Positions 34,624 to 43,753 of a stretch of DNA of 64,000 nt are shown piece after piece. Under the pieces are notes generated by a model. That model made no database searches. It was not told where the DNA came from and worked only from the letters and a program-made list of their open reading frames with translations. Each line of letters starts with the position of its first letter. Within the stretch, counting starts at the first letter, position 1. The DNA is from CAXXIC01 sp049315325 (GTDB lineage Bacteria; Bacteroidota; Bacteroidia; Bacteroidales; UBA7332): the NCBI GenBank assembly GCA_049315325.1, contig JBMOKJ010000009.1, positions 55,168-119,167 on the forward strand, read 5' to 3'. A program made the translations under genes and the position numbers.

Positions 34624-36141
34624 TTATTTATTCAAATCCCAATCGTCGGTACGGAATGGCGATGCCGGAATTCCCTCCTTATTGAACAAATTCACTGCAG
34701 GGAAGTCAGCCCAACCGTAGCGCACTGCCACCGGTTTCAAGACCTTTGGCGAAGATACAACAACCGAGTTTCCTTTGATTTTAGCCTCAGCAAATACGAA
34801 TTTTTTATCTTCACCTGCAACGACAAAACCTTTCAGCGTATCGCCTTTTTGCACCAATCCACCAGCCAGATGAGTAAAATCGAGAACGACTTTATCGCCA
34901 TCTACCTTCATCGATTTGTAAATAGGACCGCAATATTCGATATTTTTTCCATAAGCCAGATTCATTGCGGCTTTGAAGGCGCGCTCTCCGATGGGTTGCT
35001 TATTCTTGTAATGCACATCGCTTTCGGCCACATCCATTGTAACGACCAAAGCTGTTTTTGAAACGGTTTGACTGGCTTTCAACTGAGCTTCCTGCACTAT
35101 GGCCACCCCACTCTTCTCATTCGGGTCGGTTTGCGGTTTGCGGTTTGGCGTGATTTGGAAAATGATAAACGGCATGTCAGGTCGTTGCCAATCGTTGCGC
35201 CAAAGTTTAATCATAGCCGGAAGCAACGAGGCATACGAATCAGCACGTTTCACGTAAGCATTCGATTCGCCTTGATACCACGCAATTCCCTTGACAGCGA
35301 AAGGTACAATAGGACAAATTTCACCATTATAAATGGTGGTTGTACCTTTGAATTCGCTTGGTAGAACCGACGGACGTGGAGGTGCAGGCAGATTGTTTTG
35401 TTTACACGAATCGACCGACTTTTGCCACGCATCGCGAATGGGCTTCAACTCCAGGTCTTTTTTGTCGTATTCGGCTTTCATCGTGGCCAAATCCATGTAC
35501 TTATCTTTGTTTGGCATGGCGTTCAACGCTTCTTGGCTGAGCCACGACTCAATGACCGTGCCACCAAAAGCCACTTCAAGCATTCCCACCGGCACATTCA
35601 GCTCTTTTTGCAGTTTACTCATAAAATAATAGCCAACAGCCGAGTTCATTTTGGTCGATTGGGGTTCCGAAAGCACCCATTTTGCATTCACATTATCCAC
35701 CGGTTTCATTTGCACATTGTGAGGCACCACGAAAAGACGCAATTGGTCGTTTCTGCTATTGGCTACCGCCTCTTCACCTCCGATAGTGCGAAACAACGCC
35801 CATTCCATATTGCTCTGTCCGCTGCAAATCCACACCTCACCAATCAATATATTTTTGATTTTCAGCGTATTATTCCCTTTCACAGTCATCTCCTGTGGCT
35901 GACTGTTTTCCCTCATCGGTTTGAGTTTCACCATCCATTTCCCATTTGTGGCCACTGTCGTGATGGTCTGTCCTGCAAATTCAACGGTTACTTTTTCACC
36001 TTCGTCAGCCCAGCCCCATACCGGCACTTCCATGCCACGCTGCAACACACTGTTGTCGCTAAACAGGTTGTTGAGTTTCACATTGGCGAATAAGGAACCA
36101 GATACAAATGCCGCTGTCAGAATAAATGCAAGTTTTTTCAT
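34624..36141 (-). CDS. Sialate O-acetylesterase-like (SASA family) esterase
   Basis: 505 aa with a signal peptide (about 1-19). VLQRGMEVPVWGWADEGEKV at about 34 starts an Ig-like N-domain. VWICSGQSNMEWAL near 105 holds the GQSNM nucleophile-serine motif of the SASA family. GIAWYQGESNAYV near 285 is the second conserved block, and MDVAESDVHYKNKQPIGE near 385 carries the Asp-x-x-His pair. Length and motifs fit the family. Such enzymes remove O-acetyl groups from sialic acid or, in Bacteroidota plant-glycan loci, from acetylated pectin or xylan. Sialic acid genes are absent here, so a plant or bacterial glycan is more likely. It starts 6 bases after the SGNH esterase gene and ends the compact run from 49416. 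Confidence 0.85.
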   Translation of the reverse strand: MKKLAFILTAAFVSGSLFANVKLNNLFSDNSVLQRGMEVPVWGWADEGEKVTVEFAGQTITTVATNGKWMVKLKPMRENSQPQEMTVKGNNTLKIKNILIGEVWICSGQSNMEWALFRTIGGEEAVANSRNDQLRLFVVPHNVQMKPVDNVNAKWVLSEPQSTKMNSAVGYYFMSKLQKELNVPVGMLEVAFGGTVIESWLSQEALNAMPNKDKYMDLATMKAEYDKKDLELKPIRDAWQKSVDSCKQNNLPAPPRPSVLPSEFKGTTTIYNGEICPIVPFAVKGIAWYQGESNAYVKRADSYASLLPAMIKLWRNDWQRPDMPFIIFQITPNRKPQTDPNEKSGVAIVQEAQLKASQTVSKTALVVTMDVAESDVHYKNKQPIGERAFKAAMNLAYGKNIEYCGPIYKSMKVDGDKVVLDFTHLAGGLVQKGDTLKGFVVAGEDKKFVFAEAKIKGNSVVVSSPKVLKPVAVRYGWADFPAVNLFNKEGIPASPFRTDDWDLNK

Positions 36142-36147
36142 CGTTTG

Positions 36148-37677
36148 TTAGATTATAATTTTCCGAATGACTCTTTTCTTATTTTCAGTGATTTGCACGG
36201 TGTAACACCCTTTAGGCAGAGGATTGGAGACAAACATCGACCCATCGAACCGCGAGTTGCAGATGACTTTTCCATTCAAATCCACTATCGAAATGGCGAC
36301 TTCTTTGTTTGTTTCAGCAGAGAGGGTGACGGTGATTCGATCGTTTGCGGCAAAGCACTGATAGTCTGTTCGGCTATCCACCAGCGGCTCTACCACAGCG
36401 GAAGTAACATCCACCGTCCCCACAATCATAATATGGCTGAATATCAGATTATTGAAGCAATATTTCGCAGGATTGGCAGCAATATCCGTTGCTGTGCGCG
36501 CAGTCGTTTTCTGCGCAATTGTCATGGTGTCGGTAGAAGGATAGACCTTGAACGAGTGCGTTCCGTAGGCCAAATCGATTGTTTTGAATTGTTGACGATA
36601 ATAAGAGCAATAGTAGTCGAAAGCAGTCTGCGGATACGCCACTTTATCAATTTCAATCACATATTTGCCTACCGACGGACCAATAATCAGGGCTAATCCG
36701 ACTTTGTTTCCGGTAAAGGTGAAGCCGTAGCTCGCATTCGGATTTTCGGAGCAAACGTAATTATCATGCCCCGTTGCGCTCACATAAGTATCCATGAAGT
36801 CGTAAATCCCCTTCTTATCCACCCATGTCATTCCGTAGTTTTGAGTTTTCAAAATTGGAACCATATTAGCCTTCTCGAAATTATTAGCTACAATAAAAGT
36901 AGGTATTTGATGAACGAAAGGACCCTTTACGTTCTCCATTTTGGCCATCGAACGAGCAATAATTTTAGTGTAGAAATTGTGCCCAAACACCGTTGGATGA
37001 GTATTATCACCCGTGAAAACATACTGTCCCTGAGCATTCTTTTCATTCTTGATATCTGTGATGGGCGTGTACCACGACACCGTATCCGACTGAATGGCAT
37101 GATATGTGTCTAACCCCATAAACACAGATGGAATTTTGTAATAACTGGCAATGGAGTCGTGTTTCGAAGAGGTCATGTTCATTTTTCCGGCAGCAATATC
37201 GGTCAAATGAGCAGCTGCCACAGTGTATATCATGCAAATGTCCGTTTTCGGATTTTTAGCCCATATTTTGCGAAACAATCCTTCGATACTCTTTTCGACA
37301 ACAGCATTATTTGTACTATCATTCACTGCAAATTCAATAAATATGAGGTCGTAGTTGGCTTTGGCAAGCAAATCTTTTTCAATGCGGAAAACGCCATAAG
37401 TTGAGGAGGTACCTCCAATGGCAGCATTGACCTGTACAATTTTGTTGTTTTTGTAACGGGCTTTAAACCAATTCATAATATTGTCACGCCACCCCACCGC
37501 ATTGGTGATGCTGCCACCAAGAAACCCCACCCGCACCGAATCGCCGGCTGTGGCTTTGGCAAAGAAATTGGGTAACCCTTGCCGCTGGCTAAACTCTGTG
37601 GTATCGCGCAAAGGCCATGCCGCAAAAGAGTTTAGTGTTATTGATAAAACAAAACAGAGCGTAAAAATTTTCTTCAT
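36148..37677 (-). CDS. T9SS-exported SGNH/GDSL-type esterase
   Basis: 509 aa, taken from ATG 37677 (MKKIFTLCFVLSI), which gives a clean signal peptide; ATG 37686, three codons earlier, is possible. GFLGGSITNAVGWRD near 52 is the GDSL-type block with the nucleophile Ser, GGTSSTYG near 85 supplies the Gly block, and FIEFAVNDSTN near 115 carries the Asn block. GDNTHPTVFGHNFY near 220 holds the DxxH pair, so all four SGNH blocks are present. Residues about 270-430 look like a jelly-roll. The last about 75 residues (ISIVDLNGKVICNSRF, KGCYTVQITENKKRV) are a T9SS sorting domain. I infer surface deacylation of the polysaccharide. Gaps to both neighbours are under 15 bases. Confidence 0.82.
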   Translation of the reverse strand: MKKIFTLCFVLSITLNSFAAWPLRDTTEFSQRQGLPNFFAKATAGDSVRVGFLGGSITNAVGWRDNIMNWFKARYKNNKIVQVNAAIGGTSSTYGVFRIEKDLLAKANYDLIFIEFAVNDSTNNAVVEKSIEGLFRKIWAKNPKTDICMIYTVAAAHLTDIAAGKMNMTSSKHDSIASYYKIPSVFMGLDTYHAIQSDTVSWYTPITDIKNEKNAQGQYVFTGDNTHPTVFGHNFYTKIIARSMAKMENVKGPFVHQIPTFIVANNFEKANMVPILKTQNYGMTWVDKKGIYDFMDTYVSATGHDNYVCSENPNASYGFTFTGNKVGLALIIGPSVGKYVIEIDKVAYPQTAFDYYCSYYRQQFKTIDLAYGTHSFKVYPSTDTMTIAQKTTARTATDIAANPAKYCFNNLIFSHIMIVGTVDVTSAVVEPLVDSRTDYQCFAANDRITVTLSAETNKEVAISIVDLNGKVICNSRFDGSMFVSNPLPKGCYTVQITENKKRVIRKIII

Positions 37678-37688
37678 ACAACTCATTT

Positions 37689-39095
37689 TTAATGAATTAC
37701 GGCTATTCGGTTGGTTGTGCTGACTCCGTCTCTTTCGATTCGAATCAGATAGATGCCTATTTTTAAATCAGACACATCCAATCTGCTGACGTATTCGGAG
37801 CTTTTCTTAGATTGCAACGAACGGCCATTGAGGTCGATAATCGAAATCACAGCATCTTCTACATTGGTCACGCTCAGCACATTTCTAGCTGGATTAGGAT
37901 AGAACTTGGTCTCAGGCTGTCGCATGGTAGCTCCCAAAATGCCGGTTGGTGTGGGTAAAGTCTGATCGGCAGAAACCTTCAACTTACCACCTACATCGAC
38001 GGTCATCTTCACAATGCCGGCTCGCTCGCGCCACGGTGCAGCATCGTCGTTGCCAAAAAGTGTGCCCCACAACGAACCTTGTGTGTCCACGAAATAGGTT
38101 GCATTTCCTCCGCAAGGCAGAGCTTCGTGCCAATTGCCATAATCACCTGTGAGGCTGTCGGCAATGCCCATATAGCTGCTGAAACGTTTGGTGGTATCAT
38201 TTACATTCGTAGTCGAAAGGTATTTCTTGCCTTTGTATTCAAACATATATCCGGTATTGAGCATATCGTAATAAAGATTCGTTTTGCTCACCGTGTCATT
38301 GAAAAGGGTGGTTTTCAAAAGATTTGTACCCGGTGTTTGATAAGCATACGGTCCTTCGGGCAAACCTGATGTACTTTTCAGCAACCGAGCACCTATCACT
38401 GGATTACCGAACGACAGGTAGTAATTTCCTTCCATATAACGGATTTTGGTATTCCATAAGGCTCTGAACTGAATGCCATAGAACGAGCTCCAAGCCTTAT
38501 CAGCAGTGGTGGCATCTCCTTCGAAGCTCCAGATAAGCCCCACGTAAGTCCAGGTTTTCAAGTCATTGGAACGCCAAAGATTGACACCTTCGTTTCGGCA
38601 CCAAATATTATTGTCGGACATCGAACCGACCATGTAGTACATCTTATCTGCTCCCACACAAATGCTGACATCGCGCAACGAAACATCCGAAATGAGCGCA
38701 GTCATTGTGGGTAGTAGTTTAGCCGTCACCGCAGCTTTCGTAGTCGCCTTGAGCGGCAACACAGCCTTCACGGTGTCCACCTGACTAATAGTAGCCGACG
38801 ATTGAGAGTCATAAGCAATGGCTTTCAGGGTATGAGCACCCACAGAAAGTGTACGTGTGTTCCAAAGATAACTGTACGGATAGGTCGTGTCGGTGCTTTT
38901 CAGCGCATTATCGACATAAAACTCCACTTTGGTGATGGGCAACGTGGATGTTACATTGACCGAAAAACTCACAGCACCATGCACCACCCAACCCGAATCG
39001 GGCGTGGCATACGGACTAACTAATTTGATTGTCGGTGCAGCTTTAACGGCTAAAACCGCACACAATAAGCAAAAAATAAGGACACATTTTTTCAT
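37689..39095 (-). CDS. T9SS-exported GH43-like propeller protein with N-terminal Ig-like domain
   Basis: 468 aa, starting at ATG 39095 (MKKCVLIFCLLCAVLAVKA), which restores a signal peptide and removes overlap with the upstream gene. Residues about 20-110 are a Big_7-type Ig-like domain (VEFYVDNALKSTDTTYPYSY). Residues about 120-390 are a five-bladed propeller in the GH43/GH32 manner: LRDVSICVGADKMYYMVGS, LWRSNDLKTWTYVG, YMEGNYYLSFGNP, GYMFEYKGKKYLST and DAAPWRERAGIVKM. Catalytic residues are not certain: the usual opening DP is replaced by LRDVS and no strong EGP motif is seen. The last 70 residues (FYPNPARNVLSVTN, KIGIYLIRIERDGV) are a T9SS domain. A truncated relative lies at 34400-34558. 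Confidence 0.76.
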   Translation of the reverse strand: MKKCVLIFCLLCAVLAVKAAPTIKLVSPYATPDSGWVVHGAVSFSVNVTSTLPITKVEFYVDNALKSTDTTYPYSYLWNTRTLSVGAHTLKAIAYDSQSSATISQVDTVKAVLPLKATTKAAVTAKLLPTMTALISDVSLRDVSICVGADKMYYMVGSMSDNNIWCRNEGVNLWRSNDLKTWTYVGLIWSFEGDATTADKAWSSFYGIQFRALWNTKIRYMEGNYYLSFGNPVIGARLLKSTSGLPEGPYAYQTPGTNLLKTTLFNDTVSKTNLYYDMLNTGYMFEYKGKKYLSTTNVNDTTKRFSSYMGIADSLTGDYGNWHEALPCGGNATYFVDTQGSLWGTLFGNDDAAPWRERAGIVKMTVDVGGKLKVSADQTLPTPTGILGATMRQPETKFYPNPARNVLSVTNVEDAVISIIDLNGRSLQSKKSSEYVSRLDVSDLKIGIYLIRIERDGVSTTNRIAVIH

Positions 39096-39106
39096 AACTG
39101 CTGTTT

Positions 39107-41389
39107 TTAAGGATGAACAGGGTCTTGATCCCACGGATCGCCCGCTGCACCACGATTCACCAAACCACCAACTTCTGCTCTCGACACCAATCTGACACGA
39201 TAATCATCAAGCGCAAGCCCCATCAGTGGAAATACGGTATTTAGTTCCGGGAATTTACCCAGAATGGTTGCATTATTGCTTCGCAAATCCATATTGGCAT
39301 AGTCGTAAAAGCCGGCATCGGCGACAGCCGTCAGAGCGACATTGCCCGAAAGCGTGACTGTTCCGTGCGTGGGTTTGGTAAATCCTTTAGAATTCACCTC
39401 CACGTTGTTTATGAATTTACTGCCGTTTGGATACTCCGGATGCCAAAGCGAATCGAGCGTGCATCCCCAAAGCGAATCATTTGCGGCATAACCATATTTT
39501 GCGATTAAAGATTTACCATACGAGAGCCAAGGCTCAGCTTTGGGGTTCAGTGCTTTCACTTTACCGCCATAATTTGGTGCCGAAACGAAATAAAAGCGGC
39601 TGATTCCCCGATCGTCAATGCTTGAAACCTTTAAGCCATCCACAATCAAACAGTTGCGACCAATCACATGATGACCGCCACCCGTGAGCATCGGATTGAG
39701 GCAATTTTGAAGCACATTCGAGAAAAAATTATATCCGCTGGTGCCATCATCGGGACCAAAACCACACGTACGCGAAGTATGATGCACAAAATTGTAGCGA
39801 ATTTCATTGCCATACGTTGTCCAGGCTCCATAGCAATAGAATGCCCCATTATCAGACTCTGTCTGTGCGATATTATGTATTTCGTTGTATTCGAAAACGC
39901 TGTTATTCGTCAAATAAGTTGTGATTCCGCCCGAAGGAATGTCGTGGATTAAATTATGCGCCACAAGCAATCCTACGCATTGATCTATTTTAATGGCAAA
40001 AGCCGATGTTAGTTTGCCCGTGTGATGAATATGATTGTTCGTTACCGAAATGTTCGAAGAGGTGAGCGTCTGTCTATTTCCGCAACTTGCCAAATTGATT
40101 CCTTGAGTTCCGGTTTCATAGATGTTATTTCCTTGATAAGTATTGTTGGATCCTCCGGTATCACTGATGCCATTTCCACCGACATTACGAATGGTGCAAC
40201 CACCAACGAAGAGATTCGAACAATTATTGAACGCAAAGCCATCGCCCTGACCTCCTTCGATAGTCAACGCTATAAATTTAACCCACGAAACGGTGTTGCA
40301 GGTAATCACAGATGTCGAATTATCAGCAAAATAGGCCTCCATTTTGCTCAAATCTGTCGCAGGATAATAATAGACTTTCTTATCCATAAAATCATAAGCC
40401 CATTCGCCCGGCTGGTCAATTTCGTCGAGATAGTTGATTAGACACCAACGCTCTTTGCCATTACCATAGCGGTAAGTGCCGGCGGCATCTGCATTGGTAG
40501 AGTATTTGCTGCCCATGCCTCCATAATTGTTGACAATGAGCTTAATCGAATTTGCATTCGTATTGATGTCTGACACCTTCACAATCACCGGAGACCAAGG
40601 CACACGCCAAAATCCTTTGAGCCAAAGGTTGTGACCGGCAGCCATCGAGGTTTTCCATCGTTGAGCTCGGTTTGTACCATCTAAATCGAGCTCGTTGGTG
40701 GTAATATCGTCCATCGGTTTTCCGCCTCTGCCGTAATAAAAACTTTGTGCATCAGCCGATCCATTGCAGGTCGTCCAGCCGGGATTGTTGAGATTTCGAA
40801 TATTTTCGTCTGGATTTGGCCATTGCGAAATGGGTTGACGTTGATTGTTCACCATAAAATCGAACAGACTCCAACCCGTAATAAAGCTATTTGGGAAAAT
40901 AGTGGTGCTCAGCACTCCCATCGCTGCCACATCAATCTCGCGAAGACTATCCGGATTCACTCTCGGATTTACTCTCAGTCGGGCAGCGGCATTCAGTGGC
41001 TTCCAGTTTGATGGCGCAATCTGTTTTCCTGTAAAAAGAGAGACCGATTCGCCGGTATAAGCGCGATAAATAATCGGTTTATCAGCCGTTCCATTATCAG
41101 CTGCTGTAAACGATAAGGGTGCAATTTGGTATCTGCCGCCTCGAATCCAAACCGTCACTCCGCCTGCCGGAATGGTATTGGCTGTTTTCATGCTGCGGAT
41201 GACCGTTTGCGCTTTCAAAATCGTTTTGTAAGGCTTATCTTTCGTTCCATCATTGGTATCAACGCCCGTTGTTGCAACGTACAATTCAAGCCCGCTCGCG
41301 ATCTGTGGACCCCAACCCAACTCAGGCAACGCTGCTTTTACAAGATGCAGCATCAGCGATATAAATACGGTTAAATAGACTTTTTTCAT
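39107..41389 (-). CDS. Secreted right-handed beta-helix protein, tandem paralogue A
   Basis: 760 aa, starting at ATG 41389 (MKKVYLTVFISLML), which gives a signal peptide and a 13-base gap to the upstream gene; a longer frame reaches 41485 but overlaps it. The mature protein begins ALPELGWGPQIASGLELYVA. WIRGGRYQIAPLSF, KPIIYRAYTGESV and RVNPRVNPDSLREIDV follow. EIDQPGEWAYDFMDKKVYYY near 345 leads into the beta-helix with FVGGCTIRNVGGNGIS, NTYQGNNIYETGTQGI and VTNNHIHHTGKLTSAFA. By eye about four residues in five match the 41403-43715 product, so this is a recent tandem duplication. No T9SS tail; it ends AAGDPWDQDPVHP. A pectin-active or GH141-like role is possible, but the catalytic residues are not known to me. 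Confidence 0.78.
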   Translation of the reverse strand: MKKVYLTVFISLMLHLVKAALPELGWGPQIASGLELYVATTGVDTNDGTKDKPYKTILKAQTVIRSMKTANTIPAGGVTVWIRGGRYQIAPLSFTAADNGTADKPIIYRAYTGESVSLFTGKQIAPSNWKPLNAAARLRVNPRVNPDSLREIDVAAMGVLSTTIFPNSFITGWSLFDFMVNNQRQPISQWPNPDENIRNLNNPGWTTCNGSADAQSFYYGRGGKPMDDITTNELDLDGTNRAQRWKTSMAAGHNLWLKGFWRVPWSPVIVKVSDINTNANSIKLIVNNYGGMGSKYSTNADAAGTYRYGNGKERWCLINYLDEIDQPGEWAYDFMDKKVYYYPATDLSKMEAYFADNSTSVITCNTVSWVKFIALTIEGGQGDGFAFNNCSNLFVGGCTIRNVGGNGISDTGGSNNTYQGNNIYETGTQGINLASCGNRQTLTSSNISVTNNHIHHTGKLTSAFAIKIDQCVGLLVAHNLIHDIPSGGITTYLTNNSVFEYNEIHNIAQTESDNGAFYCYGAWTTYGNEIRYNFVHHTSRTCGFGPDDGTSGYNFFSNVLQNCLNPMLTGGGHHVIGRNCLIVDGLKVSSIDDRGISRFYFVSAPNYGGKVKALNPKAEPWLSYGKSLIAKYGYAANDSLWGCTLDSLWHPEYPNGSKFINNVEVNSKGFTKPTHGTVTLSGNVALTAVADAGFYDYANMDLRSNNATILGKFPELNTVFPLMGLALDDYRVRLVSRAEVGGLVNRGAAGDPWDQDPVHP

Positions 41390-41402
41390 CTTCAAAAACA
41401 CT

Positions 41403-43715
41403 TTACGGGTGAATCGGATCTTCGCTCCACGGATCGCCCGATGCCCCTCGATTAGCCAAACCGCCAACTTCGGCTTTTGTAACAAGCCTTATCCGATAAT
41501 CATCCAAAGTTAACCCGATGAGAGGGAAAATGGTATTCAAATTAGGGAATTTACCTAATACTGTGGTATTGTTCGTACGCAAATCCATATTTGCATAATC
41601 GAAAAATCCGGCAGCGGCGACTGTGGCCAAGGCCACATTGCCAGACACCGTTACAGTGCCGAGTGCTGGTTTTGTAAATCCCTTAGAATTCACTTCCACA
41701 TTATTCAAAAACTTACTACCATTCGGATATTCTGGGTGCCAAAGTGAATCAAGCGTGCATCCCCAAAGCGTATCGTTGGCTGCGTAACCATATTTGGTCA
41801 TCATTTGTTTTCCGAAGGTAAGCCACGGATCAGTCTTCGGACTCATATCGCGCACTCTTCCGCCGTAACTTGTGGACGACACAAAATAGAATCGGCTAAT
41901 GCCTCGATCGTCGATGCTCGCAGCCTTCAGACACTCTACGATGAGGGTGTTGCGACCGATCACATGATGACCGCCTCCGGTCAAGAATGGATTCAAACTG
42001 CCATGCACTATGTTGTTGTAATAATTAAATCCACTCGTTCCATCGTCGGTATAGTATCCGTTCGACCGATTCACATGGTGCACAAAGTTGTAGCGCACTT
42101 CGTTTCCGTAGGTTGTCCATCCTCCATAATTGTAGAAGGCTCCATTATCTGATTCGTACAGCGCCAGATTGTGCACCTCGTTGTACTCGAAAGTGCAATT
42201 GTTAATCAAATTCGTCGTAATTCCGCCTGCGGGAATATCGTGAATCAAATTGTGCGACACGGTGATGCCGACACACTGATCCATCTTAATGGCAAAGTTT
42301 GAAGCCAATTTCCCGATGTGATGAATATGATTGTTTGTCACAGTTATGTTGGCTGAAGTCAGTTTCGGACGGCTTCCACAGCTGGCAAGATAGATGCCCT
42401 GCGCGCCGGTTTCGTAGATATTGTTGCCTTGATACGTGTTGTTGCTTCCGCCATTATCGTTGATACCAATGCCACCCACGTTGCGAATAGTGCATCCTCC
42501 GACAAACATATTAGAACTGCTACTCAAATCAATGCCATTGCCTTGTCCACCTTCGATATTGAGGGCAATAAATGAAAGATAAGCCGTGCCTGTGCATTTG
42601 ATAACCGGCAAAGCATTATCGGCAAAATAAGATTCTGCTTTGGTCAAATCTACAGCCGGATAGTAGTAAACTTTCTTATCCATAAAGTCGTATGCCCACT
42701 CGCCCGGCTGATCTATTTCGTCGAGGTAATTAATCAAGCACCATTTCTCTTTGCCATCCCCAACGCGGTACGAACCAGCAGCATCAGCATTAGTAGTATA
42801 TTTACTACCCATTCCGCCATAAGTATTGACAGCCAGTTTTATCCAGTTGCCAGCTGTATTGATTTCAGATACCTTCACCGTAACAGGCGACCACGGCACA
42901 CGCCAAAAACCTTTCAGCCACAGGTTGTGACCGGCAGACATCGAGGTTTTCCACCGTTGCGAACGGTTCGTTCCATCCAAATCAAGTTCATTCGTTCCAT
43001 TTAAGTCAGCAGGCTTTCCACCGGGACCGAAAAAAAAGGTTTGCACATCTTTCGATCCGTTGCAAGTTGACCAACCGGGATTATTCAAGTTTCGGATATT
43101 CTCATCCGGATTTGGCCATTGAGAGATCGGTTGACGTTGATTATTCACCATAAAATCGAAGATGCTCCAAGAAGCAGAAAAGCTGTCAGGGAAAGTTCCG
43201 GTATTCGAAACGCCCATGGCAGCTACATCAATTTCGCGAAGACTATCGGGATTCACCCGAGGGTTTACCCTCAGTCGGGCAGCAACGCTGAGAGGTTTCC
43301 AGCTTGCTGTATTGATTTGTTTTCCGGTAAAAAGATAGACCGATTCACTAGTGTAAGCGCGGTAGATAATCGGTTTGTCCACCGTTCCGTTGTCAGAGGA
43401 AGTGAATGTCAGTGGCGACATTTGGTATCGCCCACCGCGAATCCATACCGTCACCCCGTTGGCAGGCAATCCAGGTGAAGTTTTCAATGTTCTGATATAG
43501 GTTTGTGCCTTGGTGATTGTTTTGAATGGCGTGTTGATTGTCAGTCCATTATTGGTGTCGCTTCCAGTTGTTGAAACAAACAGTTCCAAACCGGTTATCT
43601 TGGTTGGACCCCATCCGAGCTCGGGCAATGCTGCATGAGCTGCTTCGAAAGCACAGCTCAGTAAAAGAACGCCTAAAATAGCGTTCCATTTATTGAATAA
43701 TTTATCTAATTTCAT
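41403..43715 (-). CDS. Secreted right-handed beta-helix protein, tandem paralogue B
   Basis: 770 aa taken from ATG 43715 (MKLDKLFNKWNAILGVLLL); ATG 43727 is equally possible. Longer frames would overlap the GH43 gene stop at 43754. A signal peptide ends near EAAHA. The organisation is as in paralogue A: ALPELGWGPTKITGLELFVS, a long N-terminal region, EIDQPGEWAYDFMDKKVYYY, helix coils (FVGGCTIRNVGGIGIN, GNNIYETGAQGIYLAS, TVTNNHIHHIGKLAS), and the same C-terminus (ASGDPWSEDPIHP). Differences are scattered rather than clustered, and most are conservative. Keeping both copies may reflect different linkage specificity. The protein lacks a T9SS domain and would act in the periplasm or outer membrane. 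Confidence 0.78.
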   Translation of the reverse strand: MKLDKLFNKWNAILGVLLLSCAFEAAHAALPELGWGPTKITGLELFVSTTGSDTNNGLTINTPFKTITKAQTYIRTLKTSPGLPANGVTVWIRGGRYQMSPLTFTSSDNGTVDKPIIYRAYTSESVYLFTGKQINTASWKPLSVAARLRVNPRVNPDSLREIDVAAMGVSNTGTFPDSFSASWSIFDFMVNNQRQPISQWPNPDENIRNLNNPGWSTCNGSKDVQTFFFGPGGKPADLNGTNELDLDGTNRSQRWKTSMSAGHNLWLKGFWRVPWSPVTVKVSEINTAGNWIKLAVNTYGGMGSKYTTNADAAGSYRVGDGKEKWCLINYLDEIDQPGEWAYDFMDKKVYYYPAVDLTKAESYFADNALPVIKCTGTAYLSFIALNIEGGQGNGIDLSSSSNMFVGGCTIRNVGGIGINDNGGSNNTYQGNNIYETGAQGIYLASCGSRPKLTSANITVTNNHIHHIGKLASNFAIKMDQCVGITVSHNLIHDIPAGGITTNLINNCTFEYNEVHNLALYESDNGAFYNYGGWTTYGNEVRYNFVHHVNRSNGYYTDDGTSGFNYYNNIVHGSLNPFLTGGGHHVIGRNTLIVECLKAASIDDRGISRFYFVSSTSYGGRVRDMSPKTDPWLTFGKQMMTKYGYAANDTLWGCTLDSLWHPEYPNGSKFLNNVEVNSKGFTKPALGTVTVSGNVALATVAAAGFFDYANMDLRTNNTTVLGKFPNLNTIFPLIGLTLDDYRIRLVTKAEVGGLANRGASGDPWSEDPIHP

Positions 43716-43753
43716 CTGCCCTTGCATTTTATTTTGGGTATTATTGTTCGTTA

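Noticed and set aside
41390..41485. Longer N-terminus of the 39107-41389 beta-helix gene
   Set aside because: It overlaps the end of the upstream paralogue and precedes a complete signal peptide starting at MKKVYL.
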